Origin: an uncultured Clostridia bacterium
Lineage (GTDB): Bacteria; Bacillota; Clostridia; Christensenellales; Borkfalkiaceae
Direction: 5' to 3'
NCBI GenBank assembly: GCA_904501795.1
Contig: CAJGCK010000009.1
Coordinates: forward strand, 1-27,908
Length of the DNA stretch: 27,908 nt
Both the position numbers and the translations under genes were made by a program. Of this stretch, positions 1 to 7,281 are shown in pieces. Each line of letters opens with the position of its first letter. Within the stretch, counting starts at the first letter, position 1. The notes beneath the pieces are model-generated. The model searched no databases and had not been told where the DNA came from. It saw only the letters and a program-made list of their open reading frames with translations.

Positions 1-486
1 AAGGAACAAAGGTGCTTAAATCGGCAACTAATATTTTTGAAGTTTCTAAATGACCGGTAGTACCCATTAAATCGCCGATCGACAGATTCTCTTTAGTAAC
101 GGTTTCTCCGCTTTCACGAACGACCGCTTTACTTATTAACTCAACTATATTTTCATCTAGGAAAGGAACAAAGGTGCTTAAATCGGCAACTAATATTTTT
201 GAAGTTTCTAAATGACCGGTAGTACCCATCAAATCGCCGATCGACAGATTCTCTTTAGTAACGGTTTCTCCGCTTTCACGAACGACCGCTTTACTTATTA
301 AATCAACTATATTTTCATCTAAGAAGGGAACAAAGGTGCTTAAATCGGAAACTAATATTTTTGAAGTTTCTAAATGACCGGTAGTACCCATTAAATCGCC
401 AAAGGATAAGTTATCCCTGGTTACAGGGGCACCACTGTCGCGAATTACCGCCTTACAAATGTTATCAAGTACTTCGACGGTTAAAA
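1..486 (-). repeat. 162-bp tandem repeats coding for 54-residue units
   Basis: Three consecutive units begin near 1, 163 and 325 with an exact 162-base period, shown for example by the landmark C at 169, 331 and 493. Units 1 and 2 differ at only a few bases. The unit starting at 325 matches for about 75 bases and then diverges, and older, more diverged copies continue in register toward the start codon. The period is a multiple of three, so copy-number change keeps the frame. The array is cut by the window edge and the total copy number is unknown. Confidence 0.93.
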
Positions 487-1411
487 CGGGGACAAGCTCT
501 GTTAGTTCTGAAACCAAAATAGAATCAAACGAGAAACTTGCAAGACCTTCTACCGTAGTGCCTTGTATTATAGAGCCTAACGGAGTTAAAGTTATTCCAG
601 GAGAGAAAACTTCAAGAAGTTCACCCACCTCTACCGCAGAAATACGCGGGGTTATTAAGTCTTTCATCTCGCCAAACGGCAACTGATCTAGCGCAACGTA
701 ATAAAGTTTTTCGCCGATAGAGTCTGCGACTCTTTCGTTAGTAGTTTTATCGAAAGCGGGAGAAAAAACAGCCGTTCCTTCTTCAATACTTCCTGCCGAA
801 ACGTAACAATAAAGTTGCGGGAAGAAGTTAGTTTCCGTGCCTGTAGGTTCTTTGTCCGCGGGAACTTCTTGGTAGTTAAACACGGGTAAAGTTGATAGAG
901 AACCAAAAATGTTTTTAGAAATCTTTATACAGTTTTGAATTTCTGAACCGAAAGTTTTTCCTTCGGCCTCAGGATAAACGAACTGCAAGTCCATTAATTT
1001 ATCCATATCGATATTAACGAACTCGTTTAATCCGCTACCTTCAACTAGGTCAGTAACCATGTTTTCAACCATTTTAAAGTCACTAATCTTATAACTGTTA
1101 ATATTCATCAACACGTCGATTAAACTCTTGTTGCCAACTTCGTCGGTTACCATTTGGTTACTATCTGCGCCCAAATACGTTCTAACGGGTATTACTTTAA
1201 CACCCACGAATATTCCGCTAACTAATACGGCAAAACTACTGAGCACGCCCAAAGCCCACCAGCCAAAGTTTTTAAGACGTCTTAACCTTTTCGCCCTAAA
1301 ACCACGCTTAACGTTTCTATCATAAACGGCTTGTTTTTTTATTTGTTTAATGCGTTCCTTTTCAGAAACGGGCTCGGTATTTTCTAATATTTCATTATTA
1401 GGTTGTTCCAT
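1..1411 (-). CDS. Membrane-anchored surface protein with 54-residue tandem repeats (partial, C-terminus outside window)
   Basis: An open frame runs from an ATG at 1411-1409 off the left edge, so about 470 residues are visible and the C-terminus is missing. The start has a good ribosome binding site (AAGGAG, 14 to 9 bases upstream). The N-terminus is hydrophilic and very basic up to about residue 48 (RGFRAKRLRRLKNFGWW), followed by one membrane segment at about 49-70, which by the positive-inside rule puts the rest outside the cell. No cleavage site is obvious, so it is probably a type II anchored protein. Residues ~75-290 are non-repetitive. From about residue 300 the protein becomes tandem 54-residue units (key stretch GDLMGTTGHLETSKILVADL), the last ones almost identical. 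I do not recognise the family. It lies 59 bases downstream of the tRNA nucleotidyltransferase gene in the same direction. A cell-surface or adhesive role is inference. Confidence 0.8.
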   Translation of the reverse strand, partial: MEQPNNEILENTEPVSEKERIKQIKKQAVYDRNVKRGFRAKRLRRLKNFGWWALGVLSSFAVLVSGIFVGVKVIPVRTYLGADSNQMVTDEVGNKSLIDVLMNINSYKISDFKMVENMVTDLVEGSGLNEFVNIDMDKLMDLQFVYPEAEGKTFGSEIQNCIKISKNIFGSLSTLPVFNYQEVPADKEPTGTETNFFPQLYCYVSAGSIEEGTAVFSPAFDKTTNERVADSIGEKLYYVALDQLPFGEMKDLITPRISAVEVGELLEVFSPGITLTPLGSIIQGTTVEGLASFSFDSILVSELTELVPVLTVEVLDNICKAVIRDSGAPVTRDNLSFGDLMGTTGHLETSKILVSDLSTFVPFLDENIVDLISKAVVRESGETVTKENLSIGDLMGTTGHLETSKILVADLSTFVPFLDENIVELISKAVVRESGETVTKENLSIGDLMGTTGHLETSKILVADLSTFVP

Positions 1412-1470
1412 ATTTTCTCTCCTTAAACGATTTTGAAAACGTCAAGTTATACTACCGTTATATTTTACTA

Positions 1471-2847
1471 CTATAACTCACGCGTGTCAACGCTTTTACT
1501 CTTTATTAATCGTAGCGCCATCTTCTCTAACACGTTTTTTTCGTTTAGCGCGGGATTTTCTAAAACCACGTCAAATAAATACTCTAGTATTTCACTAACG
1601 TTTTCTTTTTTAGCCCCTTGAAGCAACAAAAATCTTGGGCTTATGGCAAGTTCCTTAATTTTTTTGGGAATATTTAACTTTTCGGCTTCTTTTATAACGT
1701 TTTCCCACTTTTCTACGACGGGGCATTTTTCTAACCTGTCTTTCCCCGCCGAAAAATCCGCTTGTTTTAACTTTAAAAGGTTATCTATTTTATCAAAATT
1801 ATGGTAAATAAACTTGCGAACGCTCTCTTTAGAAAGTTCACCGTTTATATCTATCATATGATTTTTTACGCTAAATAAAACTTCTTCAACCGTCCTTTTA
1901 TTTGCGCCAAATTCAACTAAAATTTTTTTGGCAACCTCTATTCCATATTCAGCGTGTTTTTTGTATTTGCCGTCTTTTTGCATAGCGAAAGGCTTTCCAA
2001 CGTCATGCAATAGTGCTGAAAGTCTAACCTTACTATCGGCGTATTTTACCGTTTTAAAAACGTGTTCCAACACGTCGTAATCGTGATAGTCTTTTCTCTG
2101 CTTCATACCACGCCCCAAAGCGACGTCGGGCAAAATTAAATCGAAAACCCCCGTTTTGTCAAGCGTTTTAAGGGCCGAATAATGCCCGTATTTCGGCGAA
2201 AAGGGGTGCGCCGTGTCAGCGTGCAAGATTTTTATTAACTGTTCGAAAACAACCGATTTTGAAAGATCTAGAACGTTTTCTTTTCTCTTGGTTGCGCTCT
2301 CTAAAACTTCGCTAGTTGGAGTAAAGCCTAATTCCCCCACAAACCGTGCAAGGCGCAGTAATCTAACCCCGTCGAAAGCAAAAACTTCGTCGGGAGATAT
2401 TACCGTGTCAAGCACTCTGTTTTTCACATCGGGAAGAGCAGTAAGCGGGTCAACGAACTTTTCGTTTTTTACGTGGTAGTAAATCGCGTTGCACTTAAAA
2501 TCACGGCGCTTAGCGTCTTTTTCAATATCTAAAGTAAACTCTACTCTCGAAGGTTTGTGCGCTCCGCCCGTAGAATAATAATCGACCCTAAAACGAGTGT
2601 ATTCATATTTTATTTTATTCAACGAAAAGGCAACGCTACCCGTTGATTTGCGGAAGGTAATTTTCTCGCCACCAAGCGTTTTAACTCGGTCTATTAGATC
2701 TTCACACAAAATCGTACCGGCAAGGTCAACGTCTAAAGAAAGGGCGCCGTTAATCAAAAAATCACGCACACAACCGCCGACTAAGTACAAGTCTCCCGAT
2801 AAACTCTCGCTTAAATCTATTAATTTTTCATCTGGCAAAAATTTCAT
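1471..2847 (-). CDS. cca: CCA tRNA nucleotidyltransferase / poly(A) polymerase family protein with HD domain
   Basis: This enzyme class adds or repairs the 3' CCA of tRNAs. The 458-residue product has the class II nucleotidyltransferase head: GGCVRD at 24-29, the metal-binding DVDLA at 39-43 (D39, D41), and RRDFKCNAI at 114-122. An RNA-binding segment follows (DGVRLLRLARF, 159-169). A C-terminal HD domain carries SALLHDVGKP (H281, D282) and a later conserved His in VKNHM. A frame open further upstream would give about 42 more residues, but they do not look like protein and would overlap the divergent gene. I chose the ATG at 2847-2845, where the family sequence starts, just after an extended -10. 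Whether it adds CCA, only CC or only A cannot be told from sequence alone. The partner gene upstream is divergent, and the repeat surface protein follows 59 bases downstream. Confidence 0.88.
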   Translation of the reverse strand: MKFLPDEKLIDLSESLSGDLYLVGGCVRDFLINGALSLDVDLAGTILCEDLIDRVKTLGGEKITFRKSTGSVAFSLNKIKYEYTRFRVDYYSTGGAHKPSRVEFTLDIEKDAKRRDFKCNAIYYHVKNEKFVDPLTALPDVKNRVLDTVISPDEVFAFDGVRLLRLARFVGELGFTPTSEVLESATKRKENVLDLSKSVVFEQLIKILHADTAHPFSPKYGHYSALKTLDKTGVFDLILPDVALGRGMKQRKDYHDYDVLEHVFKTVKYADSKVRLSALLHDVGKPFAMQKDGKYKKHAEYGIEVAKKILVEFGANKRTVEEVLFSVKNHMIDINGELSKESVRKFIYHNFDKIDNLLKLKQADFSAGKDRLEKCPVVEKWENVIKEAEKLNIPKKIKELAISPRFLLLQGAKKENVSEILEYLFDVVLENPALNEKNVLEKMALRLIKSKSVDTREL

Positions 2848-2853
2848 AAAAAT

Positions 2854-2897
2854 ATTATAGCATAAATCTTGTATTTTTTTCCGTTTTGTAGTAAAAT
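2854..2897. promoter_or_regulatory. Divergent promoters for cca (-) and the lipid kinase (+)
   Basis: On the minus strand an extended -10 (TATGC then TATAAT, 2859-2854) lies only a few bases before the cca start, giving a very short leader. On the plus strand TTGTAT (2869-2874), 17 bases, then TAAAAT (2892-2897) fits a promoter for the lipid kinase at 2927. The two signals overlap, so the promoters may compete. Confidence 0.55.
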
Positions 2898-2926
2898 TTA
2901 ATGGATATTTATTTACGGAAAGAAAA

Positions 2927-3799
2927 ATGAAAGATTTTATAATCAACCCACTTGCCGGCGGAAAAGACGGCAAAAAAATGAAAAAAAATCTTGCGCTTAT
3001 AAAAGCAAGATTAGATCAAGTTAAAGAAGAATACCGTTTCCACTTTACCGAACGGGCACGCCACGCAACCAAGATTACGGAAGAACTTATTGCAAACGGC
3101 GCAACCGATGTTATAGTAGTTGGTGGAGACGGAACTTTGCACGAAGTTGTAAACGGCTTTTCACAGTTTAATAAAGTTGCGCTTGGGATTATTCCTTGTG
3201 GAACGGGTAACGATTTTGCAAGTGCGCTAAATATACCTAAAAATCCGGTTGATGCTCTTAACCTTATCTTAAATAGCACGCCGAAGTTTACCGATTTTAT
3301 GCAAATGCCAAACGTTCGCGGTATTAACGTTATAGGCATGGGCATTGACGTAGACGTTTTGAAAAGATACGAGATGCTTAAAAAGAAAACCAAGTTCGGT
3401 TATACGAAATGCCTTATCAAAACACTTTTTGATTTTGAGTATACCGATTTTTCCGTTGAAACGGAAAAAAGTGCTAAAGACTACCGCTCTTTTTTAGTGG
3501 TGGTTGCTAACGGTAATAGGTTTGGCGGTGGAATTCCCGTTTGCCCCGTCGCAAGCGCAACGGACAATAAATTAGATTTCTTGACCGTTACCGAAATGAA
3601 AAAGATTAAAATCATTAACGCGTTTATAAAACTTAAACAAGGCAAAGTCCTTTCGATAAAACAAGCCAACCACGAAAAGACTTCTTTTGTAAAAGTTACT
3701 TGCCCCACACCTTACACGGTGAACGTGGACGGAGAACTTTATGAAAATATTCCTTTCGAAATAAAAGTGGTATCTAATCAACTTAGAGTATATCAATAA
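2927..3799 (+). CDS. Diacylglycerol kinase family lipid kinase (YegS/DagK type)
   Basis: The 290-residue protein has the diacylglycerol-kinase catalytic fold: an N-terminal INPLAGG motif (residues 6-12), the nucleotide-binding GGDGTLHEVVNG at 66-77, and PCGTGNDFA at 90-98. The length is normal for soluble DagK/YegS/BmrU enzymes, which phosphorylate diacylglycerol or related lipids with ATP at the inner membrane face and recycle diacylglycerol into phosphatidic acid. The C-terminal half is the usual beta-sandwich (VNVDGELYENIPFEIKVV near the end). A GGAAAG site precedes the ATG. It is a single-gene unit: divergent from cca on the left and closed by a strong hairpin terminator a few bases after the stop. 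The lipid substrate cannot be specified. Confidence 0.9.
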   Translation: MKDFIINPLAGGKDGKKMKKNLALIKARLDQVKEEYRFHFTERARHATKITEELIANGATDVIVVGGDGTLHEVVNGFSQFNKVALGIIPCGTGNDFASALNIPKNPVDALNLILNSTPKFTDFMQMPNVRGINVIGMGIDVDVLKRYEMLKKKTKFGYTKCLIKTLFDFEYTDFSVETEKSAKDYRSFLVVVANGNRFGGGIPVCPVASATDNKLDFLTVTEMKKIKIINAFIKLKQGKVLSIKQANHEKTSFVKVTCPTPYTVNVDGELYENIPFEIKVVSNQLRVYQ

Positions 3800-3805
3800 A
3801 AAACG

Positions 3806-3842
3806 ACACCGTTTGCAGTTTGCAAACGGTGTTTGTTTTTTC
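3806..3842 (+). terminator. Intrinsic terminator after the lipid kinase
   Basis: An 11-bp perfect stem ACACCGTTTGC (3806-3816) / GCAAACGGTGT (3822-3832), 5-base loop, followed by TTGTTTTTTCT. It lies between two converging genes and may also work for the GH43 gene on the other strand. Confidence 0.9.
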
Positions 3843-5095
3843 TACTTATAAAATTTAAATTCTATAACGTCTATCTTTTCGCCGTAGAAATGTAACCACA
3901 ACGCCTTAATCCCTGAAACCGAAGTCACGGGAACTTTGTATTCGGTATAATCTTCGCCGTTTATAACCACTTCGCCAATCGTTTGGTATCCGTCGGTTAC
4001 CACACTTATCTTACCCGTACCCTTAACCTTAATAGAAAACTCGGTTGCTCCGTCGTAGAAATTTAGATACTTGTATTCCGCCCAGTCGTATTTAAAGTTT
4101 TTGCCACCGCAATCAAATAAGACTTCACCGTTTAGCCCGTCTTTAGACGGAGCAATATAGCAGTTGCCTTTCATACGGCACGCAATCGTTGCGTCAATGG
4201 GTTCAAAGGCGTTTATCGGGTCCGAAGTCCCTTGTGAAGTTTGTTCCACTTCGTTTATCGTGCCGTCTTCGTTAAAATAAATTTTTTCTGCACAAGCACG
4301 CCTATTATACCGACTATTCTGCGAAGAACGATGATAGAACACGTACCACTGCCCCTTATATTCTTCGATTGACCCGTGGTTGTTCCAGTTGCCAGGGTCA
4401 CAGTCAACGTTGTCGACTATAACGCCCATTTTTTTATACGGGCCTAGTGGATTGTCCGCCATTGCGTAAGACATACAAGTGGGTTTGCCCCTTGTTATAT
4501 CGGCATAAACCATATAATACTTGCCGTTACGCTTTCTTAGCGACGCGCCTTCGTGAAAGCCGTGTTCGTGGTCCGTTAACAACCGCTTATTTAGAGTAGA
4601 CGGATCTAAAGACTTCATATCGGGGTTGAGCCTTGCACCACGCAAAGAAAATTGCCCCCAAAACAAATACGCCTGTCCGTCGTCGTCAACGAATACGCTT
4701 GGGTCAATTCCGTCGCCGTTAGCAATTTCCATAGGCTCAGTATTTTTGAAAGGACCCCATGGCGTATCCGCCGTTGCAACGCCTTCAATTTGAGTTACTG
4801 CCGAACATATATACATATAGTATTTGCCGTCTTTATGGATACAATCGGGGGCTGAAAGCCTTATATCCGGGCTCCACCAAACTTCTTTGGTTTTTGCGTC
4901 GTTGGCGTAACAAATACCGTGGTCAACCCAGTTTTCAAGTTTAGGGTCGTCGGTTGAAAATACGCGTTGATAACGGCTACAATAATCGTTGTTGCCTGAA
5001 ATATCTAGCGAGCCGTAAAGGTATAGTCTACCGTCTGGCATAACGTGTGCTTCGGGATCGGGAACAAAAAATTCTCTTTTTAAAATCGGGTTCAT
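3842..5095 (-). CDS. Glycoside hydrolase family 43 (beta-xylosidase / alpha-L-arabinofuranosidase-like)
   Basis: The 417-residue protein shows the three acidic residues of the GH43 five-bladed propeller: the catalytic base in VPDPEAHV (D13), the pKa-modulating Asp in GIDPSVFVDDDG (D131), and the general acid in HEGASLRKRNGKYYMVYA (E182). The blade pattern GKYYMVYAD / GQWYVFYHRSSQ is typical. Residues ~320-417 form a beta-rich module like the C-terminal carbohydrate-binding (CBM6-like) domain often attached to GH43. There is no signal peptide, so it probably acts in the cytoplasm on imported xylo- or arabino-oligosaccharides. The start has TGGAG seven bases upstream. Substrate preference within GH43 cannot be read from these motifs. 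The esterase at 6083-7123 lies upstream on the same strand, separated by the inverted-repeat cassette. Confidence 0.9.
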   Translation of the reverse strand: MNPILKREFFVPDPEAHVMPDGRLYLYGSLDISGNNDYCSRYQRVFSTDDPKLENWVDHGICYANDAKTKEVWWSPDIRLSAPDCIHKDGKYYMYICSAVTQIEGVATADTPWGPFKNTEPMEIANGDGIDPSVFVDDDGQAYLFWGQFSLRGARLNPDMKSLDPSTLNKRLLTDHEHGFHEGASLRKRNGKYYMVYADITRGKPTCMSYAMADNPLGPYKKMGVIVDNVDCDPGNWNNHGSIEEYKGQWYVFYHRSSQNSRYNRRACAEKIYFNEDGTINEVEQTSQGTSDPINAFEPIDATIACRMKGNCYIAPSKDGLNGEVLFDCGGKNFKYDWAEYKYLNFYDGATEFSIKVKGTGKISVVTDGYQTIGEVVINGEDYTEYKVPVTSVSGIKALWLHFYGEKIDVIEFKFYK

Positions 5096-5118
5096 AGTAA
5101 CTCCAAAAGTTTTTTATA

Positions 5119-5147
5119 ATTATAACACGGAACACAAAATTATTCAA
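5119..5147 (-). promoter_or_regulatory. Promoter of the GH43 gene
   Basis: Minus strand TTGAAT (5147-5142), 17 bases, TATAAT (5124-5119), about 25 bases before the start codon. So GH43 has its own promoter and does not depend on read-through from the esterase gene. Confidence 0.75.
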
Positions 5148-5247
5148 CACGAAAGTTTTTCAAAAAATGCTCTAAAAATAAACGAAACTAACAAAAAATG
5201 CTTTTGTTAAGGGCGTCACTCTTAGGGATTTAAATTGAATAAATTAT

Positions 5248-5276
5248 AAAACTCGACTTTTTATAAGCCGAGTTTT
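5248..5276. terminator. Hairpin just inside the left inverted repeat
   Basis: AAAACTCG (5248-5255) pairs with CGAGTTTT (5269-5276), followed on the plus strand by CTTTTTCC. No plus-strand gene lies to the left, so if it is a terminator it would shield the cassette from incoming transcription. Confidence 0.55.
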
Positions 5277-5297
5277 CTTTTTCCACAAAAAAAACAC

Positions 5298-5326
5298 TTG
5301 ATAAATTCTCCCAAAAATATTATAAT
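5298..5326 (+). promoter_or_regulatory. Promoter of the structured leader and small zinc-ribbon gene
   Basis: TTGATA (5298-5303), 17 bases, perfect TATAAT (5321-5326). Transcription should start near 5332-5334, exactly where the leader's closing stem begins. Confidence 0.8.
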
Positions 5327-5331
5327 ACTAA

Positions 5332-5540
5332 TGTCACACAAATTGAATAGTCCACAAAGGGATAACTCTTTATTTTTTAAAGGGATATTTTTTCTTGTCG
5401 TGGTAAATCATTGAATTTGATAAAATGCAGATTCCACTTGATTTATGACGATAGGTTATCCTATGGCTATTTTGAGATTTGTGTGACAACAACGGAGTTT
5501 GCGTTTTTGTGCGTTGACTTCGGTTAGCGCACTTTTTATT
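5332..5540 (+). ncRNA. Structured leader RNA ending in an intrinsic terminator (riboswitch-like or stand-alone small RNA; class not recognised)
   Basis: The predicted transcript opens with TGTCACACAAAT (5332-5343), which pairs perfectly with ATTTGTGTGACA (5477-5488) as a 12-bp closing stem. Further nested pairings lie inside: AATAGTCC (from 5346) with GGCTATT (5465-5471, one bulge), GGATAAC (about 5359) with GTTATCC (about 5454), a CTCTTTA/TAAAGGG hairpin, and GTGG..AATC with GATT.CCAC. After 20 bases comes a UUCG-capped terminator (5509-5540), then the ribosome binding site of the small gene. This aptamer-then-terminator-then-gene order is that of a transcription attenuator. It does not match the purine, SAM, TPP, FMN, cobalamin, lysine, glycine, fluoride, c-di-GMP or T-box cores I looked for. 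It could equally be a ~209-base independent small RNA with read-through into the gene. Confidence 0.6.
5509..5540 (+). terminator. UUCG-capped terminator in the leader
   Basis: GTGCGTTGAC (5509-5518), loop TTCG, GTTAGCGCAC (5523-5532): ten pairs including two G-U, closed by the extra-stable C(UUCG)G tetraloop, then TTTTTATT. It lies 5 bases before the ribosome binding site of the next gene, so it must be bypassed for expression. Confidence 0.85.
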
Positions 5541-5557
5541 TTATGGAGGATTTGTTT

Positions 5558-5905
5558 ATGGGAACGTTATTAATGTGGATTTGTTTAATTCCTGCTCTTA
5601 CTTGTATTTATTTGTCAGCTGTTTTAGAAAACTTATTTTTGCAATTTTTGTGCTGTATAATAGGTCTTGGACTTTGTATTCTAGGTGTATATTTATACAA
5701 TAATTATAAAGATGCAGATGAAATTAAACACGACGAAGAATTAAAAGAAAAGGCAAATAGAAGATATAAATGCCCAAACTGTGGAGCTATTGCAGGAAAG
5801 AAAATAAGCACTTTATCCAAAGATGTTTCAATTACTATTCATGGAGCTGCGTCTGATAAGATTGGGAAAAATTATGAATGTGAAAAATGTGGATATTTAT
5901 GGTAG
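5558..5905 (+). CDS. Small membrane protein with C-terminal zinc ribbon, unknown function
   Basis: The 115-residue product has two hydrophobic segments at about 3-22 and 28-48, a short charged linker, and a zinc ribbon made of CPNCG (C72, C75) and CEKCG (C108, C111), ending in CGYLW. An upstream ATG at 5543 overlaps the GGAGGA ribosome binding site (5545-5550), so the start is taken at 5558, seven bases after it. The two spans bring both ends to the same, probably cytoplasmic, side. I do not recognise a function. It is the only gene inside the inverted-repeat block, has its own promoter and structured leader, and is closed by a terminator at 5992-6021. Its codon use is more A/T-rich and has fewer of the AACG-type codons common in neighbouring genes, which would fit a foreign origin. 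Confidence 0.75.
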   Translation: MGTLLMWICLIPALTCIYLSAVLENLFLQFLCCIIGLGLCILGVYLYNNYKDADEIKHDEELKEKANRRYKCPNCGAIAGKKISTLSKDVSITIHGAASDKIGKNYECEKCGYLW

Positions 5906-5991
5906 AAAAAAACCAAAGCACTGCACATTTCACAAAAGTATAGCTCACTATACTTTGCAAGCAAAGCCGTGAGTTTTTGCAAAGCAAAAAG

Positions 5992-6021
5992 AAAGACTAA
6001 CGAAAAAAATCGTTAGTCTTT
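5992..6021. terminator. Terminator of the zinc-ribbon gene (possibly bidirectional)
   Basis: AAAGACTAACGA (5992-6003), six-A loop, TCGTTAGTCTTT (6010-6021): 12 perfect pairs with T-rich tail. It can also stop minus-strand transcription leaving the esterase gene. A second hairpin, AAAGTATAG (5935-5943) / CTATACTTT (5948-5956), lies between it and the stop codon. Confidence 0.85.
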
Positions 6022-6082
6022 TATAATGTCTTAAAAAATCCCTAAGAGTGACGCACATAGTTTCTCTTTTTGTTTTTAAATT

Positions 6083-7123
6083 TTACATATTATTTAAGTG
6101 CTTGAAGAAAAAATCAAAATCATCGTCTGCGAGCGAAACTTCGTGTCTACCCTTATAAACGTCTACGAAAAGGTTTTCTTCTTTGCCGTAAAGTTTGTAG
6201 TATTCTTTAAGCATTTTTCCTGTTCGTTTAGTTTCTTCGCCATTAAACAACTCGTCTACGTCACCCATAGCGACAACTAGCGGTCTAGGGCTTATTAGCG
6301 CGCCTACTTCTACTGCCGTAAATAGTTTTTGCGCGTTAAAATAACTCCAGTCAGCCCAAGAATTAACAAACACGTCGCTTACCCAACTAGATGAATAACA
6401 CGCTTTAACACGCTTGTCGAAAGCGGACAAATGATAAGCGTACATTCCGCCGTAAGACATACCCATAACCGCGAGTTTTTTCTTGTTGATATTTTCGTTT
6501 TCCAAAAAATAATCAATCAAACTGCTGAGCAATTTTATTTCAAGCGCGGTTATAGAGCCACCAAGTTGACGCAATTTCCCATCGATATGTTCCCTATTAT
6601 AAATGCTTCCAAACTGGTCTTTGTTCCACAATAAAAGTTGTGGCACTAACACGTTTGCGCCACGGTCGGTTGCTCGGCGAATCATGTGGTTATAGTTGGC
6701 CGAATTAAAATACACGCTTGAAATCGTTTCAGGCGTACCAGCCCCGCCGTGAATACCTATAATAAACGGAGCGGTCTCTTTAGCTATTATTTGTTCAAAA
6801 TACATAGCGTAAAAACGAATACCCTCATAGCAAGAAAATTGCAACCTAAAAATATTTACGTTTTTATCTTTTGCCACGAACTCTTTTTTAATAAGGGTTG
6901 GCACGACCTTGTCTTCCGTTAACGGAAAACCAAGCATTTTTACAAACTCTTTGCGATAAAAATCTTCGTTGCCGACAAATTTTTCAGGCGAAATAAATTC
7001 ATCCCTATCTTTTTCCGCACTCGCTTTGCCTTTTTCTAAAAAACTTAAAACGTCGTCTAGATACGCTTGCCTAAAAGGACTTTCTTTCTTAACTTCTTCA
7101 GCGTAGTATTTTTTTTCTTCCAT
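6083..7123 (-). CDS. Alpha/beta-hydrolase, probable carbohydrate or acyl esterase
   Basis: The 346-residue protein has the elements of a serine esterase of the alpha/beta-hydrolase fold: an oxyanion-hole HGGAG at 125-129, the nucleophile elbow GMSYGG (S223), an acidic residue after strand 7 in AMGDVDELF (D288 or D290) and the catalytic His in GRHEVSL (H327). The N-terminal ~115 residues are an extra segment seen in acetyl-xylan-esterase and dienelactone-hydrolase-like enzymes that handle large substrates. No signal peptide is present, so it is likely cytoplasmic. The GH43 gene downstream suggests deacylation of imported hemicellulose oligosaccharides, but this link is contextual. The start is preceded by a G-rich site (GGGGGAAC). 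Substrate is not determinable. Confidence 0.78.
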   Translation of the reverse strand: MEEKKYYAEEVKKESPFRQAYLDDVLSFLEKGKASAEKDRDEFISPEKFVGNEDFYRKEFVKMLGFPLTEDKVVPTLIKKEFVAKDKNVNIFRLQFSCYEGIRFYAMYFEQIIAKETAPFIIGIHGGAGTPETISSVYFNSANYNHMIRRATDRGANVLVPQLLLWNKDQFGSIYNREHIDGKLRQLGGSITALEIKLLSSLIDYFLENENINKKKLAVMGMSYGGMYAYHLSAFDKRVKACYSSSWVSDVFVNSWADWSYFNAQKLFTAVEVGALISPRPLVVAMGDVDELFNGEETKRTGKMLKEYYKLYGKEENLFVDVYKGRHEVSLADDDFDFFFKHLNNM

Positions 7124-7168
7124 GTCCGTTCCCCCGCTAAAAATTACATACTTTTACTCTCGAGAATT

Positions 7169-7197
7169 ATTATAGCATAATGATTTAGGCTTTTCAA
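7169..7197 (-). promoter_or_regulatory. Promoter of the esterase gene
   Basis: Minus strand TTGAAA (7197-7192), 17 bases, TATAAT (7174-7169), with an extended TATGC before the -10. Confidence 0.75.
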
Positions 7198-7230
7198 CTT
7201 AAATTTGCTATTTGTTCTAAATTTTTGCAC

Positions 7231-7265
7231 AAAAAAAGCGTGCCGTCGTTTAAGATAGCACGCTT
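7231..7265 (-). terminator. Terminator of the giant surface protein gene
   Basis: On the minus strand AAGCGTGC (7265-7258), 14-base loop, GCACGCTT (7243-7236), then a run of T. It starts 17 bases after the stop codon. Confidence 0.85.
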
Positions 7266-7281
7266 AATTTAGTTTTAAGAA

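Larger units (their letters stand above)
5213..6054. mobile_element. 842-bp block bounded by 19-bp perfect inverted repeats (cassette-like)
   Basis: GCGTCACTCTTAGGGATTT at 5213-5231 is repeated exactly as its reverse complement at 6036-6054. Between them are a hairpin, a promoter, a structured leader RNA with terminator, one small gene and a second terminator, all reading on the plus strand, while the flanking GH43 and esterase genes read on the minus strand. No transposase is encoded and no target-site duplication is visible at the outer edges (left flank GTTAAGG, right flank ACATAGT). It could be a non-autonomous mobile cassette moved in trans, an invertible segment, or a pair of divergent protein-binding sites. 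The inverted repeats are observed; mobility is inferred. Confidence 0.5.

Noticed and set aside
1..486. CRISPR-like regular repetition
   Set aside because: The units are 162 bases, contiguous without spacers, and lie inside an open coding frame.
2848..2973. N-terminal extension of the tRNA nucleotidyltransferase
   Set aside because: The extra 42 codons overlap the promoter region and the start of the divergent gene and do not resemble the family.
5206..6061. Target-site duplication around the inverted-repeat cassette
   Set aside because: The bases immediately outside the two repeats do not match each other.
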